From NCBI RefSeq assembly GCF_003330845.1, contig NZ_CP026121.1, positions 372,001 through 436,000 on the forward strand: a stretch of 64,000 bases of DNA, given 5' to 3'. The notes beneath the pieces were generated by a model. The model was not told the origin of the DNA. It saw only the letters and a program-made list of their open reading frames with translations, and made no database searches. Shown here in pieces: positions 51,421 through 59,428 of the stretch. The stretch comes from Streptomyces sp. Go-475 (GTDB lineage Bacteria; Actinomycetota; Actinomycetes; Streptomycetales; Streptomycetaceae). The position numbers and the translations under genes were made by a program. Each line of letters starts with the position of its first letter. The first letter of the stretch is position 1.

Positions 51421-52617
51421 ATGCCCGAGCACGAGGTAGCCGAGCACGAGACATCCGAGCCCGAGGCGCGGGTGCACGGGCACTGCGACGCGCGCTTCGC
51501 GGCGGTGCGCGGGGCGTTCGAGGAGAACTTCCGGGAGCGGGGCGAGCTGGGCGCGGCGGTGACCGTCATCGTCGGCGGCCGGACCGTGGTGGACCTGTGG
51601 GGCGGCTGGGCCGAGGCGGCACGCTCCCGGCCGTGGGAGCGGGACACGCTGGTCAACGTGTGGTCCACGACCAAGGGCCCGGTGGCGCTGTGCGCGCACG
51701 TCCTCGTCGACCGGGGGCTGCTCGACCTCGACGCGCCGGTGGCCGCGTACTGGCCCGAGTTCGCCGCGGCGGGCAAGGAGAAGGTCCTCGTACGGCACCT
51801 GCTGTCCCACCGCGCCGGCCTGGCCGGGCTGCGGGAACCGCACTCCCTGGAGCAGCTCTGCGACTGGGAGCTGACCACGCAGCGGCTCGCGGCGACAGAG
51901 CCCTGGTGGGAGCCGGGCACGCGCTCCGGCTACCACGCGCTGACCTACGGCCACTTGGTCGGCGAGGTCGTCAGGCGCGTGTCGGGACTGCGGCCGGGGG
52001 CGTTCCTCGAGCGGGAGGTGACCGGGCCGCTCGGCATCGACTTCACCATCGGCCTGCCGGAGAAGGACTACGGCCGGGCGGCCGAGCTGGTCCAGCCGCC
52101 GGTCGCGACGACCAGTGAACAGGCCGCGGTATTCGCGCAGTTGACTCCGGCGGCGATCGCCGCGGTGACCAACCCGGCGGTGTCGGCCGCCGCGGCCGGC
52201 ACACCCGGCTGGCGGGCCGCCGAGATCCCCGCGGCGAACGGGCACGGTACCGCCCGCGCGGTCGCCGAGCTGTACGCCGTCTTCGCGGGGCGCGGCGCCT
52301 ACGGTGGTCACCGCGTCCTCTCCTCCGAGGCGGCCGAGCGGGTGCGCGAGAGTCAGGGCAGGTGCCTGGACCTGGTGCTCGGCGCCGGGCTCGCCGCCGA
52401 GACGGAGGCGGGGCTCGGACTCTGGCTCAGCGGGACCAACGGCTCCTACGGACCCAACCCGCGCGCTTTCGGACACGACGGCTTCGGCGGCTCCTGCGGG
52501 CTCGCCGATCCGGAGGCGGAGGTGTCCCTGGGCTATGTGATGAACCGCATGGGGCCTCATATCGCGGACGACCCGCGGAAGATGGCGCTGGTGGACGCCC
52601 TGTACGGCGCGCTGTGA
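51421..52617 (+). CDS. Class C beta-lactamase-like serine hydrolase/esterase
   Basis: 398 residues, no signal. Penicillin-binding fold of the EstB/beta-lactamase family: nucleophile in VWSTTKGPVAL (S-x-x-K), Tyr motif in GYHALTYGHLVGEVV (Y-x-x in place of YxN), and HDGFGG near the C-terminus (H-x-G). GGWAEAARSRPWERDTLVNVWS is the usual prelude. Cytosolic members are mostly carboxylesterases rather than lactamases. Purine-rich GGAGGGG lies upstream of the ATG. A GC hairpin (52628-52655) follows the stop. Confidence 0.87.
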   Translation: MPEHEVAEHETSEPEARVHGHCDARFAAVRGAFEENFRERGELGAAVTVIVGGRTVVDLWGGWAEAARSRPWERDTLVNVWSTTKGPVALCAHVLVDRGLLDLDAPVAAYWPEFAAAGKEKVLVRHLLSHRAGLAGLREPHSLEQLCDWELTTQRLAATEPWWEPGTRSGYHALTYGHLVGEVVRRVSGLRPGAFLEREVTGPLGIDFTIGLPEKDYGRAAELVQPPVATTSEQAAVFAQLTPAAIAAVTNPAVSAAAAGTPGWRAAEIPAANGHGTARAVAELYAVFAGRGAYGGHRVLSSEAAERVRESQGRCLDLVLGAGLAAETEAGLGLWLSGTNGSYGPNPRAFGHDGFGGSCGLADPEAEVSLGYVMNRMGPHIADDPRKMALVDALYGAL

Positions 52618-52627
52618 CGGCGGGCGC

Positions 52628-52655
52628 GGGCGGTCCGGTTCCGGCCGAACCGCCC
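52628..52655 (+). terminator. GC hairpin after the serine hydrolase
   Basis: GGGCGGTCCG (52628-52637) pairs with CGAACCGCCC (52646-52655), nine of ten positions, 11 bp after the stop. Confidence 0.6.
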
Positions 52656-52669
52656 GGCCACCCTTCCCT

Positions 52670-52685
52670 GCTGGTTTAGACCAAT
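52670..52685. promoter_or_regulatory. GntR/HutC-type operator (dre-like) before the GntR gene
   Basis: GCTGGTTTAGACCAAT matches the TGGTxTAGACCA core of HutC-subfamily sites and the DasR element, with a second TAGACC at 52688-52693. It lies about 60 bp upstream of a HutC-type regulator gene, so autoregulation is the simplest reading; DasR control is the alternative. Confidence 0.6.
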
Positions 52686-52747
52686 GCTAGACCTGGTGGC
52701 GCACCGAGCCCGCACGGCTACCGCACGTCACCGACAGGAGGCGCGGC

Positions 52748-53533
52748 ATGGCCCGCACCACCCCGCCCGACCACCCGCCGACCGAAGAGGAGCCCCTGTA
52801 CCGACGGATCGCGTCGGAGCTGCTCGGCGAACTGCGCGACGGCACCGTCCCACCCGGTGAACGCCTGCCGGGGGAACGGCGGTTGGCCGGGCACTTCGGG
52901 GTCAGCCGGGAGACCGTACGGCAGGCCCTGGAGCTGCTGCGCCGCGACGGCCTCGTCGCCACCGACCGGCGCGGCAGCCACGCGACCCTGCCCGGCCCGC
53001 CCGTCGAGACCCCTGCCTCGCTCACCTTCCCGGTCGGCGCCCGCGCCGCGACACCGGGCACCGTCTCCCGCGCCACCGTCGCCTGGGAGCCGCCCACTCC
53101 GGACCACGCCGAGGCGCTGGGGCTCGCCCCGGGACGTCCGACGCTGGTCCACCGCTATCGGTACGCGACCGCCGACGGGCGCGGGCTGCGGACCGCCGTG
53201 ACGTCCTTCTCCGCCGTGGCGCTGACGGAGGTCGAGGAGCTGGCGCGCTATCGCGACCGCGCCGACGGCACGGCGGCCGCGCAGCTGCGGCGGGCCTACG
53301 ACTGGATGCGCCGGGCCGGCCTGACCCTGCACCACCGCGACACCATCACCCGGTCCGCGAGCACGCCGTCGGTGCGGGTCACCCGCCGGGTGCACGACCA
53401 GTACGCGCGCCCGCTGGAGATCACCGACCTCGTCGTGGACGCCCGGCGGGACGCGCTCGTCTACGAGTTCACTCTGCCGGGCCGGACTGCGCGGCCCGCC
53501 ACCGCCGGGGCGTCACGCCGTACGCCGCCTTGA
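52748..53533 (+). CDS. GntR-family transcriptional regulator (HutC/UTRA type)
   Basis: 261 residues. The N-terminal winged helix (15-82) is GntR: PLYRRIASELLGELRDGTVPPGERLPGERRLAGHFGVSRETVRQALELLRRDGLV. The UTRA ligand domain (about 95-245) shows LGLAPGRPTLVHRYRYATADGRGLRTAVTSF and ITDLVVDARRDALVYEF. UTRA domains bind sugars, amino acids or fatty acids. The last 20 residues (GRTARPATAGASRRTPP) run past the domain and overlap the convergent AraC gene by 65 bp. A matching operator lies upstream. Confidence 0.88.
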   Translation: MARTTPPDHPPTEEEPLYRRIASELLGELRDGTVPPGERLPGERRLAGHFGVSRETVRQALELLRRDGLVATDRRGSHATLPGPPVETPASLTFPVGARAATPGTVSRATVAWEPPTPDHAEALGLAPGRPTLVHRYRYATADGRGLRTAVTSFSAVALTEVEELARYRDRADGTAAAQLRRAYDWMRRAGLTLHHRDTITRSASTPSVRVTRRVHDQYARPLEITDLVVDARRDALVYEFTLPGRTARPATAGASRRTPP

Positions 53534-54428
53534 AGCGGCGCGTGAAGTGGCTCGGGTCGGTGAACCCCCAGGCGCGGGCGACCGACGCGACGGTCCGGGT
53601 GCGCCCCACCGGGGAGACGAGGCCGGCCCGGGCCCCCTCCAGCCGCTGCTCGATGATCCACTGCTCCAGGCTCAGCCCGGCCTGCGCGCACAGGCGGTAC
53701 AGGGCGCGCACGGAGATGCTGTGGGCGTGTGCGATACGGGCGGGCGTGAGGTCCGGCTCCGTCAGATGCGTGCGCGCGTAGGCGAGGACGCGCTGGAGCA
53801 GCGACTCGGCCAGCGCGGGCCGGGCGTAGGCGTCCACGCCGGCGGCCGAGGTGAGCAGCGCGCGCACCAGTTCCACGGTGGCCGAGCCGAGGGCGGCGGC
53901 GCCCGGGTCGCCGGCGAGGGTGTCGGCGTCGGCCTGGAGGCGGGCGATGTGCGCGCGGACCAGGTCGTACAGCGGACTGGCCCGCAGCCGTTCGGCGCCC
54001 CGGCGGACGATGTGCGGCGGCACGCCGAGGGCGTCGTACGGCACCTGGAGCGCCTGTGCGCCGCCGCGGCCGGACCAGGCGAAGTCGTAGGGGATCGTCA
54101 GGTCGTTGAGCATCAGCTCGCCGGGGTCCACAAGTTCCTGCCGGCCCGACTGACCGAACCGGCCCGCGGCGCGGACCTGGAGGGACAGGGAGACCATGGG
54201 CGCGCCTTCGAGACGCAGGTAGCGGGGGCTGCGGGTGACGGCCCAGCCGGACGAGCTGCTGGTGAAGAGCGCCAGCTCGCCGAAGTGCCACCGCTCCATG
54301 CGTGCGAACGCCCGCTCCCCGCCCTCCTCCATGCTGACCAGCGACGGCACGGACGCCGTGAGCAGCGCGGCCCGGAACGCCTCCACCCGCTCGCCCACCG
54401 GTAACTCGCTCGTGTCCAGCAGGATCAT
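53469..54428 (-). CDS. AraC-family regulator with AraC_binding_2 domain
   Basis: 319 residues from the ATG at 54428 (GAGAGGA upstream). The N-terminal domain (about 5-180) resembles the AraC_binding_2 sensor (VPSLVSMEEGGERAFARMERWHFGELALFTSSSSGWAVTRS). The C-terminal HTH_18 (about 210-315) is complete: VLAYARTHLTEPDLTPARIAHAHSISVRALYRLCAQAGLSLEQWI and TVASVARAWGFTDPSHFTRRFKAAYGVTPRRWR. It is divergent from an alpha/beta hydrolase gene across 161 bp, the usual arrangement for activation of that gene by its substrate. It overlaps the GntR gene 3' end. Confidence 0.88.
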   Translation of the reverse strand: MILLDTSELPVGERVEAFRAALLTASVPSLVSMEEGGERAFARMERWHFGELALFTSSSSGWAVTRSPRYLRLEGAPMVSLSLQVRAAGRFGQSGRQELVDPGELMLNDLTIPYDFAWSGRGGAQALQVPYDALGVPPHIVRRGAERLRASPLYDLVRAHIARLQADADTLAGDPGAAALGSATVELVRALLTSAAGVDAYARPALAESLLQRVLAYARTHLTEPDLTPARIAHAHSISVRALYRLCAQAGLSLEQWIIEQRLEGARAGLVSPVGRTRTVASVARAWGFTDPSHFTRRFKAAYGVTPRRWRAAQSGPAE

Positions 54429-54589
54429 CCCCAGTCCTCTCCCTCCCGGCGGCACGGTGAGTCGAGGACCGGGCACCCAGGGCCGATCCGCCGACCGCGT
54501 CCGCTGCCAGTATCGGCCAGAGGTCAACGCCCTGTGCACGTCTACAGGAGCGTTCGCGACCGACACCGAGTCCAGGGGGGAACGACCGT

Positions 54590-55423
54590 ATGACCACGCA
54601 TGACGAGGAGCTGATCGAGCGGGCCAACGCCGCCGGCCGCACGCCCGTCGTCTTCGTCCACGGACTGTGGCTGCTGCCCAGCAGCTGGGACCGCTGGGCG
54701 GACCACTTCGAGCGGGCCGGGTACGCCCCGGTCTCGCTGTCCTGGCCGGACGACCCGGACACCGTCGAGGAGGCCAACCGGCACCCCGAGGTCCTCGCCG
54801 GCAAGACGGTCGGGCAGGTCGCCGACCACCTGGCGGCACTGATCGGCGGCCTCAAGCGCAGGCCGGCGGTCATCGGTCACTCGTTCGGCGGACTGCTCAC
54901 GCAGATTCTCGCCGGGCGGGGCCTGTCCGCCGCGTCGGTCGCCATCGACCCGGCACCGTTCCGGGGCGTGCTGCCGCTGCCCGTGTCGTCGCTGCGCGCG
55001 GCGGCGCCGGTGCTCACCAACCCGGCGAACCGCAACCGTGCCGTGCCGCTCACGTTCGACCAGTTCCGGTACTCCTTCGCCAACGCGGTCAGCGACGAGG
55101 AGGCGCGGCAGCTGTACGAGACGTTCGCCGTGCCTGCGCCGGGAGCGCCGCTGTTCCAGGCGGCCACGGCGAACCTCAACCCGTGGACCGAGGCGAAGGT
55201 CGACACCGAGAACCCGGAGCGCGGTCCGCTGCTGATCGTCTCCGGGGAGAAGGACCACACCGTGCCCTGGGCGCTGTCGAACGCCTCCTACAAGCGCCAG
55301 CGGCGCAATCCCGGCATCACGGAGATCATCGAGATGAAGGGCCGGGGCCACGCCCTGACCATCGACCACGGCTGGCAGGAGGTCGCGGACACGGCGCTGA
55401 CGTTCGTACGGCGTTTCGTCTGA
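54590..55423 (+). CDS. Alpha/beta hydrolase
   Basis: 277 residues. Oxyanion region [17 protein letters not shown], nucleophile elbow [14 protein letters not shown] (Ser near 104), acid in GEKDHTVPW and catalytic His in [14 protein letters not shown]. Similar to hydrolases found beside AraC regulators and acting on esters of unknown identity. It is the probable target of the divergent AraC protein and is followed after 53 bp by a second hydrolase gene on the same strand. Confidence 0.87.
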   Translation: MTTHDEELIERANAAGRTPVVFVHGLWLLPSSWDRWADHFERAGYAPVSLSWPDDPDTVEEANRHPEVLAGKTVGQVADHLAALIGGLKRRPAVIGHSFGGLLTQILAGRGLSAASVAIDPAPFRGVLPLPVSSLRAAAPVLTNPANRNRAVPLTFDQFRYSFANAVSDEEARQLYETFAVPAPGAPLFQAATANLNPWTEAKVDTENPERGPLLIVSGEKDHTVPWALSNASYKRQRRNPGITEIIEMKGRGHALTIDHGWQEVADTALTFVRRFV

Positions 55424-55433
55424 TCGTCTGCCG

Positions 55434-55466
55434 CCGCCCCCGCCGACCCCCGCCGACCCCCGCCGA
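55434..55466. repeat. Short 10-bp tandem repeat (CCCCCGCCGA, three units)
   Basis: Three units of CCCCCGCCGA lie between the two hydrolase genes, just before the ribosome site GAGAGG of the second gene. Probably slippage-derived. Confidence 0.6.
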
Positions 55467-55476
55467 GAGGATGCAC

Positions 55477-56298
55477 ATGAGTACGTTCACCACGTCCGAC
55501 GGGACCGAGATCTACTACAAGGACTGGGGCGAGGGGCAGCCCGTGGTCTTCAGCCACGGCTGGCCCCTCAACGCCGACGCGTGGGACGGGCAGGCCCGCC
55601 TGGTCGCCGAGCACGGCTTCCGCGCGATCGCGCACGACCGCCGCGGGCACGGCCGCTCGGGCCAGCCGTGGCAGGGCAACCACATGGACCGGTACGCCGA
55701 CGACCTGGCCGAGCTGATCGAGTCGCTGAACCTGAACGACGCGGTCCTGGTGGGCCATTCGACCGGCGGCGGCGAGGTGGTCCGCTACATCGGGCGGCAC
55801 GGGACCGCGCGGGTCGCCAAGGCCGTGCTGCTGGGCGCGGTGCCGCCGCTGATGCTGCGGACGGAGGCCAACCCGGAGGGCACCCCGAGGGACGTCTTCG
55901 ACGGGATCCGCGCGGCCGTGGCGGCGGACCGCTCGCAGTTCTACTGGGAGCTGAGCGAGAGTTTCTACGGCTTCAACCGGCCCGGTGCCGCCGTCTCGGA
56001 AGGCGTGCGGCGCGCGTTCTGGCTGTGGAGCATGCAGGCCGGGCTGAAGGGCGCCCACGACTGCGTCGCCCAGTTCTCGGAGACCGACTTCACCGAGGAC
56101 CTGGGGCGGATCGACGTGCCGACGCTGGTGGCGCACGGCGACGACGACCAGATCGTGCCGATCGGCGCCTCGGCCCAGCGCACCGCCCAGCTGGTCAAGG
56201 ACGCGACGCTGAAGGTGTACCCGGGCGCCCCGCACGGCCTGGTGGGCGACTTCGAGAAGGCGTTCAACGACGATCTGCTGAACTTCCTGCGCGGCTGA
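55477..56298 (+). CDS. Alpha/beta hydrolase of the non-heme chloroperoxidase/esterase group
   Basis: 273 residues from the ATG at 55477 (GAGAGG six bases upstream). Starts [39 protein letters not shown], continues [13 protein letters not shown], nucleophile [32 protein letters not shown], acid [12 protein letters not shown] and His in PGAPHGLVG. This is the signature of cofactor-free bacterial haloperoxidase/perhydrolase proteins, which in nature are esterases or lactonases. It lies in tandem with the preceding hydrolase gene. Confidence 0.92.
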   Translation: MSTFTTSDGTEIYYKDWGEGQPVVFSHGWPLNADAWDGQARLVAEHGFRAIAHDRRGHGRSGQPWQGNHMDRYADDLAELIESLNLNDAVLVGHSTGGGEVVRYIGRHGTARVAKAVLLGAVPPLMLRTEANPEGTPRDVFDGIRAAVAADRSQFYWELSESFYGFNRPGAAVSEGVRRAFWLWSMQAGLKGAHDCVAQFSETDFTEDLGRIDVPTLVAHGDDDQIVPIGASAQRTAQLVKDATLKVYPGAPHGLVGDFEKAFNDDLLNFLRG

Positions 56299-57024
56299 CT
56301 AGCCCGCGGGCCGGGCGGCGACGAGACGCACCCGCGGGCTGCCGTCCCGGCGCCGCCCGAACTCCGGCAGCGCGTACAGCTCCACCCGGAAGCCGGCCTC
56401 CGCGAGCGCGCGCAGCACGTCCCCGAAGCGGACCGCGCGGTAGTACATGACGAACGGCGGCCGCCACAGGGCGTTGCGCACCCGCATCACCGTGTCGAAG
56501 CCGAGCAGCATCCCGTGGCCGAGCGAGCCCGGGCGGGGCGGGGCGACCAGCGGGAAGGCGAAGCAGCCGCCCGGCCGCAGCACGGAGCGGACCTGCGCGA
56601 ACAGCCCGGGCACCTCGCGCGGCAGGAAGTGCCCGAAGGCCCCGAAGCTGACCACCAGGTCGAAGGCGGGCGCGAAGGGCAGGGCGCGGGCGTCGGCGCG
56701 GACGAAGGAGACCGGCGGCCCCGCCGGCCGGACCCGCTGCCGGGCCACGTCGAGCATGCCCGCGCTGAAGTCGACGCCGGTGACGTGCTCCCGGCACACC
56801 CCGGCCAGCACACCGATGCCCGCGCCGGTGCCGCAGCACAGGTCGAGCCCGGCGTCGAAGGGTCCCATGCGCCGCAGTGCCGACCCGACGGCGTCGAGCA
56901 CGGCGTCGGGCGTCCGGAAGGGCGTGTGGTCGAACTTCGGCGCGAGGAGGTCGTAGCCGCGTTCGACGGACGACAGCGCCTGGACGGCGAGTTCGCGCAG
57001 ACTGGGGCCTTCGGGGCTGAACAT
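56299..57024 (-). CDS. Class I SAM-dependent methyltransferase
   Basis: 241 residues; the stop codon abuts the hydrolase stop. Motif I GLDLCCGTGAGIGVLAGVC (about 60-78), TGVDFSAGMLDVARQRV, RADARALPF, DLVVSFGAFGHFLP and RSVLRPGGCFAFPL are standard Methyltransf_11/25 features. Residues 185-241 form a less conserved substrate part (PPFVMYYRAVRFGDVLRALAEAGF). Small-molecule substrate unknown. It is divergent from another methyltransferase gene with only 41 bp between starts. Confidence 0.87.
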   Translation of the reverse strand: MFSPEGPSLRELAVQALSSVERGYDLLAPKFDHTPFRTPDAVLDAVGSALRRMGPFDAGLDLCCGTGAGIGVLAGVCREHVTGVDFSAGMLDVARQRVRPAGPPVSFVRADARALPFAPAFDLVVSFGAFGHFLPREVPGLFAQVRSVLRPGGCFAFPLVAPPRPGSLGHGMLLGFDTVMRVRNALWRPPFVMYYRAVRFGDVLRALAEAGFRVELYALPEFGRRRDGSPRVRLVAARPAG

Positions 57025-57065
57025 CGACTCAGCCTAGGCCAGTGCGCTGTGTTTGGATGTCTGCC

Positions 57066-57893
57066 ATGACGTCCGCCGAGCACGACCGGCTGATGCGGGT
57101 CAACCAGGCCAACTGGGACGCCCGTACGCCCGTCCACCTCGCCAGCCGGTTCTACGGTCTCGACCAGGACCTCGATCCCGAGCGCTGGTTCGCGCCCTTC
57201 GAGTGGGAGGACCTCGGCGATCTCGCCGGCCGTGACGTGCTGCACCTGCAGTGCCATCTCGGCACGGAGACGATCGCGTTCGCCCGGCGCGGGGCCCGGG
57301 CCGTCGGCCTCGACTTCTCCCCGGCGTCCGTGGCCGCCGCGAACGGCATCGCGGAGCGGGCCGGAGCCGACGTGACGTACGTCCGGGCGAACGTGTACGA
57401 CGCCGTGGAGGCCCTGGACGGGCGGCGGTTCGACGTCGTGTACACCGGCAAGGGCGCGCTGTGCTACCTGCCCGACCTGGACCGGTGGGCGCGGACCGTC
57501 GGGCGGCTGCTGCGGCCGGGCGGCCGGTTGTACGTCGTCGAGTTCCACCCCCTGCTCAACTCCCTCGGCCCGAAACCCGCTCCGGGCGAGGGGCCCGAAC
57601 TGCTGCTGCGCCACGACTACCTGGGCGGCGGCGGTCCGGTGCACCGGGACGCGACCCACACGTACACGGACGGCCCGGCCGTCGAGGGCGCCACGGACAG
57701 TTACGAGTGGATGCACGGGATCGGAGAGGTCGTCAACGCGTTGACCGGAGCGGGACTGGCCGTGCGGCGACTGCGCGAGAGCGACGAACTTCCCTGGCCG
57801 CGCTGGCCCCGGATGGTCCGTACGGAGTACGGCTGGTGGCGGCTGCCCGAGCCGCGGATCCCCCTGCTGTACGGCCTCCTGGCCACGCGCTGA
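57066..57893 (+). CDS. Class I SAM-dependent methyltransferase
   Basis: 275 residues from the ATG at 57066; an upstream start at 57054 adds four residues. No ribosome site is obvious, so translation may be leaderless. Motifs: DVLHLQCHLGTETIAFARRGARAVGLDFSPASV (motif I and post-I), YTGKGALCYLPDLDRWARTVGRLLRPGGRLYVVEFHP. The N-terminus (RVNQANWDARTPVHLASRFYGLD) and the C-terminal WPRWPRMVRTEYGWWRLPEPRIPLLYGL are typical of a widespread actinobacterial group of unknown substrate. Confidence 0.87.
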   Translation: MTSAEHDRLMRVNQANWDARTPVHLASRFYGLDQDLDPERWFAPFEWEDLGDLAGRDVLHLQCHLGTETIAFARRGARAVGLDFSPASVAAANGIAERAGADVTYVRANVYDAVEALDGRRFDVVYTGKGALCYLPDLDRWARTVGRLLRPGGRLYVVEFHPLLNSLGPKPAPGEGPELLLRHDYLGGGGPVHRDATHTYTDGPAVEGATDSYEWMHGIGEVVNALTGAGLAVRRLRESDELPWPRWPRMVRTEYGWWRLPEPRIPLLYGLLATR

Positions 57894-58141
57894 AACCCGT
57901 TCCCCTCGCCCGGCGCGTCGTCGGGTGATAGCCTGGAGACAGCACTCGTGTACGCCCCTGTCTGTGGGCGCCGGTGCGATTCTGCATTTCGCTCTCTCCT
58001 TTCCAGCATCCTGACGTGCTCTGTCGTAGCCGAGGTGCTGTTCCCCGCCGCCGGAGGCGTGCCCCAGGCCCCTCCCCTCGCGGCCCTCTCCCCTTCCCTT
58101 CGCATGTCCCACGCCTGCCGTCCGTGAAAGGACACCCCACC
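57894..58141 (+). promoter_or_regulatory. C-rich leader of the short rho gene
   Basis: A -10-like TAGCCT at 57930-57935 would give a leader of about 200 bases. From about 58050 the leader is dominated by C and U with few G (for example GCCCCTCCCCTCGCGGCCC is preceded and followed by further CCCTCTCCCCTTCCC-type runs), as in rut sites to which Rho binds. No gene is supported here. Autogenous Rho-dependent attenuation is a reasonable inference. Confidence 0.45.
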
Positions 58142-59284
58142 ATGACCACCACACTCGACACCCCGCCCGTCCAGCAGCACACCGAGCCCCGGACCGCCCT
58201 CGGCGTCCTCGACATCGACCCGGGCGGGAAGGGGCACCTGCGCGCCGAGGACGGTCTGCCCACGCCCGCCGACCCGGCCGTCTCCCCCGCCCTGATCCGC
58301 CGTCACGGCCTGCGCAAGGGCGACCTCGTCGAGGGCCACCTCGGCGACCGGCGCGGCCTCTCCGACGTCGCACGGGTCGACGGCCGTGCGTCCGCGGACC
58401 TGCGCGGCCGCCGGCACTTCCAGGACCTGACGCCGCTGCACCCGCACGAGCGGCTGCGCCTGGAGCACCCGGCCGCCGGGCTCGCCGGGCGGGTCGTCGA
58501 CCTGATCGCGCCGCTCGGCAAGGGCCAGCGCGGGCTCCTCGTGGCCCCGCCCAAGACCGGCAAGACCGTCCTCCTCCAGCAGCTCGCGGCGGCCGTCACC
58601 GGCAACCACCCCGAGTGCCGGCTGATGATGCTGCTGCTCGACGAGCGGCCCGAGGAGGTCACCGACATGCTGCGCTGTGTGCGGGGCGAGGTGTACGCCT
58701 CGACCTTCGACCGCAGCGCCAAGCAGCACATCGCGCTCGCCGACCTCGTGATCGAGCGGGCCAAGCGGCGCGTCGAGGCCGGCGAGGACGTCGTCCTGCT
58801 CCTCGACTCGCTGACCCGGCTGTGCCGGGCACACAACAACGCGGCCGCTTCCGGGGGCCGCATCCTCACCGGAGGCGTCGACTCGTCCGCGCTGACCGGC
58901 CCCAAGCGGTTCTTCGGCGCCGCCCGGTCCGCCGAGGAGGGCGGTTCCCTCACCATCCTCGCCACCGCCCTGGTGGAGACCGGCTCCCGGGCCGACGACT
59001 TCTACTTCGAGGAGCTGAAGAGCACCGGCAACATGGAGCTCCGCCTGAGCCGCGAACCGGCCTCCCGCCGCCTGTTCCCCGCCGTCGACATCACACCCTC
59101 CGGCACCCGGCGCGAGGAACTCCTGCTGACGCGAGGCGAGTTGGCCGCCATGCACGGCCTGCGGCGCGTGCTGCAGGGCCGGGACGGGCAGGACGGTCTG
59201 GAGACCCTCCTGGAACGGATGCGCGAGACACCGGACAACGCGACGTTCCTGCGGCGCATCCAGCCGACACTGCCCGCGGACTGA
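58142..59284 (+). CDS. rho: Short Rho-family transcription termination factor (second Rho)
   Basis: 380 residues, GAAAGGA ribosome site. The ATPase core is complete: P-loop VAPPKTGKT (about 140-148), Walker B VVLLLDSLTRL, R loop region GGRILTGGVDSSALTGPKRFFGAARS, ETGSRADDFYFEELKSTGNMEL and TPSGTRREELLL. Upstream of it only a reduced cold-shock-like RNA-binding part remains (GVLDIDPGGKGHLRAEDG, where canonical Rho has a GFLR aromatic), and the N-terminal Rho_N helical domain and the long actinobacterial insertion are absent. Housekeeping Rho of Streptomyces is much longer and lies near prfA, so this is an accessory paralogue. The C-rich leader suggests autoregulation. Confidence 0.88.
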   Translation: MTTTLDTPPVQQHTEPRTALGVLDIDPGGKGHLRAEDGLPTPADPAVSPALIRRHGLRKGDLVEGHLGDRRGLSDVARVDGRASADLRGRRHFQDLTPLHPHERLRLEHPAAGLAGRVVDLIAPLGKGQRGLLVAPPKTGKTVLLQQLAAAVTGNHPECRLMMLLLDERPEEVTDMLRCVRGEVYASTFDRSAKQHIALADLVIERAKRRVEAGEDVVLLLDSLTRLCRAHNNAAASGGRILTGGVDSSALTGPKRFFGAARSAEEGGSLTILATALVETGSRADDFYFEELKSTGNMELRLSREPASRRLFPAVDITPSGTRREELLLTRGELAAMHGLRRVLQGRDGQDGLETLLERMRETPDNATFLRRIQPTLPAD

Positions 59285-59414
59285 CGGACGCACCCGAACG
59301 GCCCTGCCGCCCTGGCGGATCCAGCCGAGTGCGAGGCCGTCCGTGCGGCATCCGGGTGCTCGCGCGGCGTCTGCGGCCCGGTCGTCGCCGTACGGAGCAC
59401 AACCGTTTCTACGT

Positions 59415-59428
59415 TGATCATATGATCA
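59415..59428. promoter_or_regulatory. Perfect palindrome across the carboxypeptidase start codon
   Basis: TGATCATATGATCA is symmetric over 14 bp, and the ATG start is at its centre-right (59422-59424). A TACGTT (-10-like) lies at 59410-59415. Protein bound here would block both transcription start and initiation; the RNA could also fold. Confidence 0.6.

Noticed and set aside
51421..52617. Antibiotic-resistance beta-lactamase
   Set aside because: No signal peptide and Tyr motif not of the YxN type; fits cytosolic esterases of the same fold better.
55477..56298. True halogenating peroxidase for a natural product
   Set aside because: Cofactor-free haloperoxidase-type hydrolases are esterases in nature and no biosynthetic partner is adjacent.
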